NCBI GenBank assembly: GCA_013044085.1
Contig: JABEVI010000148.1
Coordinates: 1-21,238, forward strand
DNA: 21,238 bases
Origin: Steroidobacteraceae bacterium
GTDB lineage: Bacteria; Pseudomonadota; Gammaproteobacteria; Steroidobacterales; Steroidobacteraceae
Reading direction: 5' to 3'
Shown: positions 15,067 to 21,238 of the stretch, one piece after another
Layout: each line of letters opens with the position of its first letter
How positions within the stretch are numbered: position 1 is the first letter of the stretch
Translations under genes and position numbers: made by a program
Notes under the pieces: generated by a model
Databases searched by the model: none
What the model was told of the DNA's origin: nothing
Seen by the model: only the letters and a program-made list of their open reading frames with translations

Positions 15067-15363
15067 ATGACGACGATCTACGTTGGTAACCTGCCATTCT
15101 CCGCCACGGAAGACGAAGTGCGCAGCCTTTTCGAACGTTACGGAAAGGTCGAGTCCGTCAAGCTGATCAATGACCGCGAGACGGGCCGGCCACGCGGCTT
15201 CGCCTTCGTCGACATGCCCGCGAGCGAGGCTCAGAACGCAATTCAGCAGACGAACGGCTTCCAGATGGGCGGCAGGCCGTTGCGGGTCAATGAGGCTCAG
15301 GAGCGGGCGCCGAGATCGAAGCCGGCGAGTGGTGGTGGCGGCGGCGCTCCGCGTCGCTGGTGA
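15067..15363 (+). CDS. RNA-binding protein with a single RRM domain
   Basis: The 98-aa protein is one RNA recognition motif followed by a Gly-rich basic tail. RNP2 is IYVGNL (4-9) and RNP1 is RGFAFVDM (about 43-50), both with the aromatic residues that stack on RNA bases. The last 20 residues hold a run of glycines and an Arg-Arg-Trp end. Such small RRM proteins occur in cyanobacteria and many proteobacteria, where several are cold-induced and bind mRNA in the cytoplasm. The ribosome site is weak (GTGAG nine bases before the ATG). The gene stands alone between speA and the convergent helicase gene. Confidence 0.95.
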   Translation: MTTIYVGNLPFSATEDEVRSLFERYGKVESVKLINDRETGRPRGFAFVDMPASEAQNAIQQTNGFQMGGRPLRVNEAQERAPRSKPASGGGGGAPRRW

Positions 15364-15370
15364 TATTGCC

Positions 15371-15398
15371 GCCCGTCGGCCGGACAAGGCCGACGGGC
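15371..15398. terminator. Strong GC hairpin between convergent genes
   Basis: GCCCGTCGGCC (15371-15381) and GGCCGACGGGC (15388-15398) form a perfect 11-bp stem with a 6-nt loop. It begins seven bases past the RRM stop and ends 28 bases before the end of the convergent helicase gene. It has no T-run on either side, so it is at best a non-canonical bidirectional terminator or an RNA-stabilising 3' structure. Confidence 0.55.
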
Positions 15399-15426
15399 GC
15401 AGACTCCGTGACCCCTTGTGAACCGG

Positions 15427-17514
15427 TCACCACATGTCCTTCAACTGGCCGGGCAGATCCATGCTCGATGCCTCCGCGGCGCCGAATCGGGCGCTGGATG
15501 CGGCGTTTCCGTAGCTCAGCTTTTGGCAGGTATCGAGCACCTTGTCGGTCATGAAGCGGCTCTTCGCCCCATAGACGTGCGCATCGCCCGTCCTCGTCTG
15601 CTGCGTGATCGAATATCGGAGCGGCGCGCACAGATGCAGTTCGTTGCGGGCGCGCGTCATCGCGACATATAACAGCCGCCTCTCTTCCTCGATCGCTTCG
15701 GGCTTGCCGGCGGCGAATTCCGAGGGAAAATTACCGTCGGCGACGTTCAGAACGTAGACGTAATCCCATTCCTGCCCCTTGGCCGAATGGATCGTCGACA
15801 ACACCACGTAGTCCTCGTCCTGCGAGGCACGGCGCGACAGATCCCCGGTGAGGACCGGCGGATCGAGGGTGAGCTCGGTCAGGAATCGCTCGCGCGTGGC
15901 ATATTGCACCGACAGCTGTTCGAGCTGTTCAAGGTCTCCGACCCGCGTCCAGGCGGCATCGTGGATCCTCTCCAGGTGCGGCTTGTACCACTGCCGCGCC
16001 AGGCCAACCTGGCCCGGCCAGGGCGTTTGCGGGTCGGCGAGCTTGCAGAGCAACTCGCAGAAGCCGACGAATTCGCCCCGCGCCGGCGATGGCACCGCGA
16101 ACTCTGCGAGCTTCGTGAACGCGAACCCACACGCCTCGAGGTGCACGAGGGCCTGGTTCGCGAGCACCGGCCCGACCCCGGGCAACAGCTTCAATACCCG
16201 GAATCCGGAGACGGCATTGCGGGAATTCTCCGCCCAGCGCAGCACCGACAACAGATCCTTGACGTGCGCGGCCTCGAGAAACCGCAGGCCGCCGTACTTG
16301 ACGAACGGGATGTTGCGCCGCGCGAACTCCACTTCGAGCACATCGCTGTGGTGCGAACTGCGAAACAGCACGGCGTGACGCTTCAAGGCGCCGCCGCTCT
16401 CGCGGGTCGCGAGTATGCGCTCGGCGACGTACTCGGCCTGGGCCGCGGCATCCTCGAGGCTCACATAGGCCGGCTTCAGCGACGACTGTCGGCTGCCGAT
16501 CAGAGTCTTGCGATGCTGGCGCGCACCGTCGGCCATCAAGGCGTTGGCGCAGTCGAGGATCGGCTGCGTCGAGCGGTAGTTCTGCGCCAGCACGATCACC
16601 TCGGCACGCGGCTGGTAGCGATCCGCGAAGCCGAGGATGTTCTCCACCGCGGCGGCGCGGAAGGAGTAGATGGCCTGCGCGTCGTCGCCGACAACCGTCA
16701 CGCCGGCACCGTCCGGCTTGAGCGCGTACAGGATCTCGCCCTGCAAGCTGTTCGTGTCCTGATATTCGTCGACCAGCACATGGTCGAAATGCTTCGCGAG
16801 GCTGCGTGCGAGCGCTTCGTTCTGCATCATCGCGTGCCAGTACAACAGCAGATCGTCGTAGTCCAGCAGGTGGTTCTTCTGCTTTCGGAGCACGTACTCG
16901 CGGTACAGGCGGGCCAAATCCGCCTCCCATTCGCCGACCCAGGGGAATTGCTCATCCAGGGTGCGTTTCAGGGACAGTCGCGTGTTGACGCGGTAGCTGT
17001 AGATCGCCAGACAGGTGTCCTTGCGCGGGAAGCGCTTTTCCTTCTGCGAGAAGCCGAGTTCGTGGCGCACCACGTCGATCAGGTCGGCGCTGTCGGCGCG
17101 GTCGAGCACGCTGAACGCCTCGCTCAAGCCGAGATGACGCGCATAGGAGCGCAGGATGCGGCTGCCGACGGAATGAAAGGTGCCGGCCCAGCCCAGGCGC
17201 GCCGCCAGGTTGCGCTCCGACGGCCCGCCGCGCTCCTCGGCGACCTGCGCCAGAATGAGCTGCGTGCGGCGGATCATCTCCTGCGCGGCACGGCGGGTGA
17301 AGGTCAGCATCAGGATGCGCGCCGGATCGCAGCCGTTCGACACGAGGTGCGCGACGCGATGCGCAAGTGTATTGGTCTTGCCGGTGCCGGCACCGGCGAC
17401 GATCAACAGCGGACCGGCGTCGACGCCGCCGCCGCTGCGCACGCTGCCGAACATCGCCGCGCGGCGCTGTGCGCCGTTCAGTCCATCGAACGCACCGGGT
17501 TTCGGCTTGATCAT
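15427..17514 (-). CDS. UvrD/Rep-type superfamily 1 ATP-dependent DNA helicase
   Basis: The 695-aa protein has all SF1A helicase motifs in order: Q motif 'LNGAQRRA' (12-19); motif I GAGTGKT (41-47); Ia 'TFTRRAAQEM'; the 'GTFHS' segment; II 'VDEYQDTN'; III 'VVGDDAQAIYSFRAA'; IV 'QNYRST'; V 'LSTIHSAKGQEWDYVYV'; VI 'LLYVAMTRAR'. It should unwind DNA 3' to 5'. The length lies between Rep and UvrD, and the C-terminus after motif VI is short and ends in 'LPGQLKDMW', so I do not assign it to either. It may act in repair, replication restart or a specialised pathway. It starts 54 bp from the divergent Nudix gene; TATAGT lies six bases before its ATG. Confidence 0.94.
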   Translation of the reverse strand: MIKPKPGAFDGLNGAQRRAAMFGSVRSGGGVDAGPLLIVAGAGTGKTNTLAHRVAHLVSNGCDPARILMLTFTRRAAQEMIRRTQLILAQVAEERGGPSERNLAARLGWAGTFHSVGSRILRSYARHLGLSEAFSVLDRADSADLIDVVRHELGFSQKEKRFPRKDTCLAIYSYRVNTRLSLKRTLDEQFPWVGEWEADLARLYREYVLRKQKNHLLDYDDLLLYWHAMMQNEALARSLAKHFDHVLVDEYQDTNSLQGEILYALKPDGAGVTVVGDDAQAIYSFRAAAVENILGFADRYQPRAEVIVLAQNYRSTQPILDCANALMADGARQHRKTLIGSRQSSLKPAYVSLEDAAAQAEYVAERILATRESGGALKRHAVLFRSSHHSDVLEVEFARRNIPFVKYGGLRFLEAAHVKDLLSVLRWAENSRNAVSGFRVLKLLPGVGPVLANQALVHLEACGFAFTKLAEFAVPSPARGEFVGFCELLCKLADPQTPWPGQVGLARQWYKPHLERIHDAAWTRVGDLEQLEQLSVQYATRERFLTELTLDPPVLTGDLSRRASQDEDYVVLSTIHSAKGQEWDYVYVLNVADGNFPSEFAAGKPEAIEEERRLLYVAMTRARNELHLCAPLRYSITQQTRTGDAHVYGAKSRFMTDKVLDTCQKLSYGNAASSARFGAAEASSMDLPGQLKDMW

Positions 17515-17520
17515 GGGCCG

Positions 17521-17549
17521 ACTATACTGAGGGGCTGTACGTATATCCA
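17521..17549 (-). promoter_or_regulatory. Promoter of the helicase gene, overlapping the Nudix promoter
   Basis: On the minus strand TGGATA (17549-17544), a 17-bp spacer and TATAGT (17526-17521) match the consensus at four and five of six positions. The -10 ends six bases before the helicase ATG. On the plus strand the same bases include TATACT (17523-17528), a -10 for the Nudix gene, so the two promoters are back to back on one AT patch. Confidence 0.5.
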
Positions 17550-17556
17550 GATTTGC

Positions 17557-17562
17557 AAGGAG
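17557..17562 (+). promoter_or_regulatory. Shine-Dalgarno of the Nudix gene
   Basis: AAGGAG lies five bases before the ATG at 17568 and selects it over the in-frame upstream start at 17553. Confidence 0.8.
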
Positions 17563-17567
17563 AAACG

Positions 17568-18101
17568 ATGCTCAAGCCGACCGCGATCGAGAGCTTGGAC
17601 AGGCACCGCGGCCGGGTGGTGCACCTCACGACCGAGCGCCTGCGCGCCCCGAACGGCCGTGTCTATGAATACGATCTGGTGCGCCATCCGGGGGCCGCGG
17701 CGGTCGTGCCGGTCGACGCGCAGGGCCGCGTCTGCCTCGTGCGCCAATACCGCCTGGGCGTCGATGACTTTCTGTGGGAAATTCCGGCCGGCAAACTCGA
17801 TCCCGGTGAGAGCCCGGAGGCTTGCGCCGAACGCGAATTGCGTGAGGAAACCGGTCTGAGCGCGGCCGACTGGCGCCCGCTCGGCGTGTACATCCCGGCA
17901 CCGGCGATCTGCACCGAGATCATCCACCTGTATCTCGCCGAGGCGCTCAGCGCCGGTGCACCGGCGCCGGATGCCGACGAGGAACTCGAGCATCGCTGGT
18001 TCGGCCTCGAGGAGGCAATGAACCTGGTGCTCGCCGGCGAAATCAGCGACGGCAAGACGGCGCTCGGCTTGTTGCGCGCGCAAAATCGCCGGCGGGTGTG
18101 A
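17568..18101 (+). CDS. Nudix hydrolase, ADP-ribose pyrophosphatase type
   Basis: The 177-aa protein has a complete Nudix box, G-x5-E-x7-R-E-x2-E-E-x-G (starting GKLDPGE), whose glutamates bind the catalytic Mg. The upstream strands 'AAAVVPVDAQGRVCLVRQYR' and 'LWEIPAGKLDPGE', and the segment after the box ('PAPAICTEIIHLYLAE'), are those of the ADP-sugar (NudF-like) subfamily. The predicted reaction is ADP-ribose to AMP and ribose 5-phosphate in the cytoplasm. A strong AAGGAG site fixes the start. It is divergent from the helicase gene and is followed by the 131-aa unknown gene on the same strand after 64 bp. Confidence 0.93.
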   Translation: MLKPTAIESLDRHRGRVVHLTTERLRAPNGRVYEYDLVRHPGAAAVVPVDAQGRVCLVRQYRLGVDDFLWEIPAGKLDPGESPEACAERELREETGLSAADWRPLGVYIPAPAICTEIIHLYLAEALSAGAPAPDADEELEHRWFGLEEAMNLVLAGEISDGKTALGLLRAQNRRRV

Positions 18102-18129
18102 TGCGATCGACGCAATCGCGGCGCCGTTC

Positions 18130-18159
18130 TTGACTTATGCGCGCAGAAGCGCCACTAAT
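18130..18159 (+). promoter_or_regulatory. Sigma-70-like promoter of the 131-aa gene
   Basis: TTGACT (18130-18135, five of six), an 18-bp spacer and ACTAAT (18154-18159, four of six). The -10 ends six bases before the ATG at 18166, and there is no Shine-Dalgarno, so the transcript may start at the start codon. Confidence 0.5.
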
Positions 18160-18165
18160 CTCTTC

Positions 18166-18561
18166 ATGACCACGGACAAGCCGAAGCTGCCCCGACCCGC
18201 GGCGTCCCCCGACGCCGAACTGCCCCGGATGGTCGGCGGGCAGAGCGGACGCGTGCAGTTCGACGACCGCGGTAACGCGATCTGGGAGTGGTCCGTATCG
18301 ACCGGGGCATTCGGCCGCGACGTCTCGAACGAGCGCTTGCGCCGGCTCGAGCACCCGGCCTTGTCGGTCGTCGATGACACGCCGAAACCCGCCGAGGCGG
18401 TCAAAACCAACCTGCAAGGCACGGTGCGCGGCTACGATCCGTACGACAGCGGCCGCCTCGGGAAGAAGGCGGCGCCGCGCCCGAAGAAGGACCTGCGCCG
18501 GCTCTCGGAATGGATCACGCTGAAGAAGCGGGTGGAAAAGAACAAGGACGGCGGGGACTGA
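18166..18561 (+). CDS. Conserved-looking hypothetical protein, 131 aa
   Basis: The protein is polar and largely unstructured in outline. A Pro/Asp-rich N-terminus is followed by a core 'GRVQFDDRGNAIWEWSVSTG', a segment 'RLRRLEHPALSVVDD', then 'GYDPYDSGRLGKK' and a lysine-rich end with 'KKDLRRLSEWITLKKRVEKN'. I believe similar small proteins occur in other beta- and gammaproteobacteria, but I know of no function. There is no signal peptide, membrane segment or enzyme motif; the basic end could bind nucleic acid. The ATG at 18166 is preferred over a TTG at 18130 because that TTG is the first part of the likely -35 element. Confidence 0.75.
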   Translation: MTTDKPKLPRPAASPDAELPRMVGGQSGRVQFDDRGNAIWEWSVSTGAFGRDVSNERLRRLEHPALSVVDDTPKPAEAVKTNLQGTVRGYDPYDSGRLGKKAAPRPKKDLRRLSEWITLKKRVEKNKDGGD

Positions 18562-18619
18562 GCGCAGCGTGGAACCCGCGGGACCCGCGCGGTCCGGCTT
18601 TCGGCGCCCTTGCCGAGTT

Positions 18620-19282
18620 TCAGCAAAAAGCGTGGCGTAGTTTCGCCGTGCACCCGAGCCGGTAGAACAGCCGCAGTTCGCGCACCAGCGCCTCGACGCG
18701 CACACCGGCGCGCGTGACGAAGCGGCGCTCGAGCCGCCGGCAGTACTGCGCGGCGCAGCGGTTCGCGGTGCGGTAGCGGTCGGCCTCATCGGGCTGCAGC
18801 GCCTGATCGAAGCCGACCCGATCGAACAGCCGCTCATGGACCCGCCCGGGGAATGCCCCGCCCTGTTGATCGGCGATCAGGAACACGGTGGCCCAATATT
18901 TGTCCACTTCCGCCTGCGTCTCCAGTTCCAGCATCGAGACCGGTGCATCCGCCGCCAGGCGCCAGGTGGAATACAAAAAGTGGCTGACGCCCTCGAGCGC
19001 CGTGCAGTAATCGGCCAGGTTGCCGTCGTGCAAGGCGCCGAGCGGATCGGCGCGCTCGAGCCGGCGCAGCACCTGCTCATCGATGTACAGGGCGATGCCG
19101 GCCCCGTCCGGTGTTTCGGCCAGCAGCAACTGCTCGTCCGGCTCGCGCCACGGCGCGCGCGCCTCATCGGGATTCCACGCCGCGACCTCGCGCCGGTCCG
19201 TGACCAGGAAGTCGTAGACGTCGTGCACCGTCTCGATGTCGTAGAGGCGGCCGAGGAGCGCCTGCAGATTGCGCAGCACCAT
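18620..19282 (-). CDS. Hypothetical protein, 220 aa, second gene of a two-gene operon
   Basis: The frame starts MVLRNLQALLGRLYDIETVH and looks like a compact soluble domain. A strand-rich part has 'DEQLLLAETPDGAGIALYID', followed by helices with 'ADYCTALEGVSHFLYSTW' and 'LELETQAEVDKYWATVFLI'. The last 90 residues are Arg-rich helices with several Cys. There is no signal peptide, transmembrane segment or known catalytic motif. The ATG lies five bases after the stop of the upstream gene at 19288, so the two are almost certainly co-transcribed and may work together. I do not recognise the family. The gene is convergent with the 131-aa gene, 58 bp apart. Confidence 0.8.
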   Translation of the reverse strand: MVLRNLQALLGRLYDIETVHDVYDFLVTDRREVAAWNPDEARAPWREPDEQLLLAETPDGAGIALYIDEQVLRRLERADPLGALHDGNLADYCTALEGVSHFLYSTWRLAADAPVSMLELETQAEVDKYWATVFLIADQQGGAFPGRVHERLFDRVGFDQALQPDEADRYRTANRCAAQYCRRLERRFVTRAGVRVEALVRELRLFYRLGCTAKLRHAFC

Positions 19283-19287
19283 GGGCT

Positions 19288-19917
19288 TTAGTGTGCGAGC
19301 GCGGCACCGGCCTGCCGGACGGGACGCACGCCGAGTTTCTCGAGCAAGCCGTGCGCACGCCGGCTGCCCGTCTTCAGCCAGATCTCATAGAGGCGCAGGA
19401 CGTCCGCGTCGCTGTGGCGGTAGGACATGTCGCTGACCTCGTTGAGCGCATCGACGAGTCGCTGGAAATTGCGCGCAAGCTCGGCGTACAGCGCGCCGAT
19501 GCAACGCCCGGAGCGCGACCGGGTCATCGTGTCGGCGAGCGATCCGTAGGCGCCGCCTCCCATCGCGATGTGATAGTCGACGTCGACCAGGCGCCGGGCG
19601 AAGCTGCGCGCGAAGAAGCCCGCGACGAACAGCGAGACGTCGCCGAGTCGCTGCAGGCAGCGTTGCCGGGCCGTCTCGTTCGGCGCTTCGAGGGCTTCGG
19701 CTAGCATGTGGGCGAGCGGCTTGATGCGCAAACCCTCGTTGGTCGGCTCGTAGAGCGCGTCGGCGCGCGAGAACGTCGTCAGCATGTTGACGACGTAGGC
19801 TTCCGCCTGCTCGTCGATGCCGAGGTGCTGGTGCTCGCTGGCCGCGTGGAATGCGTCGCGAAAGAACTCGCGCAACGAACTGACCGCCACCAAAGATCCC
19901 GCGGATGTCGCTTGCAT
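19288..19917 (-). CDS. Hypothetical helical protein, 209 aa, first gene of a two-gene operon
   Basis: The protein is almost entirely helical. Notable segments are 'LREFFRDAFHAASEHQHLG' near the N-terminus, 'VNMLTTFSRADALYE', a central 'LGDVSLFVAGFFARSFARRL' and 'VDYHIAMGGGAYGSLAD', where a Gly-rich loop interrupts the helices. No enzyme signature or membrane segment is clear; the central helix is hydrophobic but carries Arg. A good Shine-Dalgarno (AGAGGAA, 19923-19929) five bases before the ATG fixes the start and rules out the longer form from 19947. It is followed directly by the 220-aa gene. I do not recognise the family. Confidence 0.82.
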   Translation of the reverse strand: MQATSAGSLVAVSSLREFFRDAFHAASEHQHLGIDEQAEAYVVNMLTTFSRADALYEPTNEGLRIKPLAHMLAEALEAPNETARQRCLQRLGDVSLFVAGFFARSFARRLVDVDYHIAMGGGAYGSLADTMTRSRSGRCIGALYAELARNFQRLVDALNEVSDMSYRHSDADVLRLYEIWLKTGSRRAHGLLEKLGVRPVRQAGAALAH

Positions 19918-19922
19918 GTGCG

Positions 19923-19929
19923 TTCCTCT
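19923..19929 (-). promoter_or_regulatory. Shine-Dalgarno of the 209-aa gene
   Basis: The minus strand reads AGAGGAA five bases before the ATG at 19917 and decides that start. Confidence 0.7.
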
Positions 19930-20061
19930 TGTTCGACTCACCACCATCCTATCGACTCAGCGACGGTGAAGTGAAGTGACGGGACTCGCGAAATCCGCAG
20001 GTTTTCTTCATCAGCAGTCGCGTCCGACGGCTGCCAACCGCCGGCGCGCGGGCGGGGTTCC

Positions 20062-20733
20062 TCAGCGAATCTCCTCGAGACTCGAGATCACCCACGCGGG
20101 CGGGGCAAGATGCGACGGCCACTCGCGGCCGTCACGGTTCAGCCACGCGGTACGCATGCCGGCGCGGCGCGCGCCGTCGACGTCGGTGACGGGATCATCG
20201 CCGACGTGCAGGATCTCCCCGGCCGCGACGCCCGCGTGCGCCGCGAGTGCGGCGAAAATGCGGCCATCGGGTTTCGCCGCTCCAACGGTGCCGGCGCTCA
20301 AATGTCCGTCGAAGTATGCGGCCAATCCGCAGCGGCCAAGATCGGCGTTGCCATTGCTGAGCGCGAACAGCGGATGGGAGGCGGCGAGGCGTGCGAGCGC
20401 GGGCCGCACCTCCGCGTAGCAGCTCACGCGGTTGCGCGCCGCGTAGAAGACCTCGAAGGCCTGTGCGACCGGCGACTCCTCGCAACCGGCGGCGCGGAAC
20501 TGCTCGGCGAGAGCCTCGAGGCGCAGAAACGTCAGGTCATGGCAGCGCTCTGGAAAGCGCGCCGCCACCGAGGCCCGGAGCGCGCGCATCGATTCGACGT
20601 CATGGTGCGCGACGACCCGCGGATGGTGCTCGCGCAGCCAGCCGAGCAGTTCATTCTCGGCCGCCGCGATCACCGGGGCGACTGGCCACAGGGTGTCATC
20701 GAGATCGAAGCTCAGTACACGCGCTGCAATCAT
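20062..20733 (-). CDS. HAD-superfamily hydrolase (subfamily IA, YjjG/YigB-like)
   Basis: The 223-aa cytoplasmic protein has the four HAD motifs. Motif I is SFDLDDTLW, with the nucleophile and acid aspartates near residues 10-12. Motif II is FALSNG with its Ser. Motif III is the Lys in 'GAAKPDGRIF'. Motif IV is 'HVGDDPVTDVDGARRAGM'. A helical cap of about 90 residues lies between motifs I and II, as in subfamily IA phosphatases acting on nucleotides, sugars or flavin phosphates; the substrate is not evident. The ATG at 20733 is chosen. A GTG at 20742 directly after the upstream stop would add three residues. It is co-oriented with the ATP-grasp gene, nine bases away or less, so the two are probably one operon. 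Confidence 0.92.
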   Translation of the reverse strand: MIAARVLSFDLDDTLWPVAPVIAAAENELLGWLREHHPRVVAHHDVESMRALRASVAARFPERCHDLTFLRLEALAEQFRAAGCEESPVAQAFEVFYAARNRVSCYAEVRPALARLAASHPLFALSNGNADLGRCGLAAYFDGHLSAGTVGAAKPDGRIFAALAAHAGVAAGEILHVGDDPVTDVDGARRAGMRTAWLNRDGREWPSHLAPPAWVISSLEEIR

Positions 20734-20742
20734 CGTCACCAC

Positions 20743-21238
20743 TCAGGACTGGTCGGCCCGCCACGCCGCCGGATAATTCGCACCGAGTTTGATGATCCGT
20801 CGCAGCAGCTCGTCGTAGTCGATGCCGGCGGTCAGCGCCGACTGCGCGAAGTCCTCGAAGGCGGATAGGTTTGGATTCGCATTGGCCTCGAGCACGAACA
20901 GCTGCCCGTCGGCGCGCAGACGGATGTCCATGCGCGCGTAGCCGCTCAAGTGCAGGGCGCGAAAAATCCGCTTCGAGAGCTGCTCGAGCCGCTGCACGGT
21001 GCCTTCGGGAAGATCCTGCGCGGCGGCGGTGCTGATGCCGTATTTTTGCTGATAACGGCGGTCCCATTTCACCTTGCGGGTCGCAATGGCCGGCAGATTC
21101 TCCGGCAGCGAACCGAAGGTCATCTCCCATACCGGCAAGACCTTCAGTCGGGCGTTGCCGAGCACGCCGACATAGAGCTCGCGACCCTCGATGTACTCCT
21201 CGACGAGCGCGTCCGAATGCGTCTGCTCGTGGATGAAG
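20743..21238 (-). CDS. ATP-grasp protein, D-alanine-D-alanine ligase-like (partial, C-terminal part)
   Basis: The frame is open to the window edge, leaving 164 residues of the C-terminal half of an ATP-grasp ligase. It reads 'VEEYIEGRELYVGVLGN' (nucleotide-binding region), then 'KVLPVWEMTFG' and a 'KVKWDRRYQQKYG' segment where Ddl enzymes bind substrate. The metal-binding strand pair 'GYARMDIRLRADG' and 'FVLEANANPNLS' follows, with the Asp, Glu and Asn that hold two Mg ions. Ddl usually has LEVNxxPG here, so this belongs to the looser Ddl-like group, whose substrates vary, and it should not be called Ddl. The C-terminal helix 'GIDYDELLRRIIKLG' is typical. Confidence 0.85.
   Translation of the reverse strand, partial: FIHEQTHSDALVEEYIEGRELYVGVLGNARLKVLPVWEMTFGSLPENLPAIATRKVKWDRRYQQKYGISTAAAQDLPEGTVQRLEQLSKRIFRALHLSGYARMDIRLRADGQLFVLEANANPNLSAFEDFAQSALTAGIDYDELLRRIIKLGANYPAAWRADQS

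Noticed and set aside
15787..17859. A 690-codon plus-strand frame opposite the helicase gene
   Set aside because: All helicase motifs lie on the minus strand, and the plus-strand translation has no domain pattern.
18575..18600. Hairpin GGACC-CGCGC-GGTCC between convergent genes as a terminator
   Set aside because: Only five base pairs and three following T, too weak to call.
20000..20061. Terminator for the HAD gene
   Set aside because: The best minus-strand stem (GGCGGTT with AGCCGTC) needs two G-U pairs and is not followed by T.
1..21238. CRISPR arrays, tRNA or rRNA genes, insertion sequences, attachment sites
   Set aside because: I looked for spaced direct repeats, cloverleaf-like sequences and transposase frames on both strands and saw none.

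Overview
The window is 21.2 kb of GC-rich, densely coded proteobacterial chromosome. GreB, a long biosynthetic arginine decarboxylase (SpeA), a UvrD/Rep-type helicase, a YkuD L,D-transpeptidase lipoprotein and a glycine-tailed single-RRM protein together point to a Gammaproteobacterium, perhaps near the Nevskiales/Steroidobacterales/Xanthomonadales. That placement is inference from gene content. I see no tRNA, rRNA, CRISPR array, insertion sequence or integrase, and no intergenic gap over 300 bp.

Left part (1-3004): the tail of an unrecognised DUF2059-like protein, a small alpha/beta hydrolase on the minus strand, and a 623-aa protein joining a cyclic-nucleotide-binding domain to a patatin-type lipase.

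The most interesting block is 3001-8583, five minus-strand genes that look like one operon. In order of transcription they are: an L,D-transpeptidase lipoprotein; a secreted LTA4H-like M1 'aminopeptidase' that has lost its zinc-binding and catalytic motifs; a 45-aa charged protein joined by a GTGA overlap; a rhomboid intramembrane protease joined by an ATGA overlap; and, 27 bp on, a full-length contractile tail-sheath protein with no tube, baseplate or ATPase gene in view. A perfect hairpin overlaps the only Shine-Dalgarno-like tract of the sheath gene. The sheath stop codon overlaps that of the convergent patatin gene in a single CTAG. This set of envelope proteins plus an orphan sheath is my best candidate for an undescribed system.

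Middle (8770-14803): a 65-aa unknown protein with its own terminator, greB, homospermidine synthase, a glutathione S-transferase, a divergent 3-mercaptopyruvate-type sulfurtransferase, and speA. SpeA (arginine to agmatine) and homospermidine synthase (putrescine to homospermidine) are two steps of one polyamine route. The agmatine-to-putrescine step is not in the window.

Right part (14804-21238): an RRM protein behind a long leader, a UvrD-like helicase divergent from a Nudix ADP-sugar hydrolase, a conserved unknown protein with a possible leaderless promoter, a two-gene operon of unknown helical proteins, and a HAD hydrolase downstream of an ATP-grasp (D-Ala-D-Ala ligase-like) gene cut by the window edge. 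At several genes a -10-like hexamer lies 6-9 nt before the start codon with no usable Shine-Dalgarno, which suggests leaderless mRNAs.
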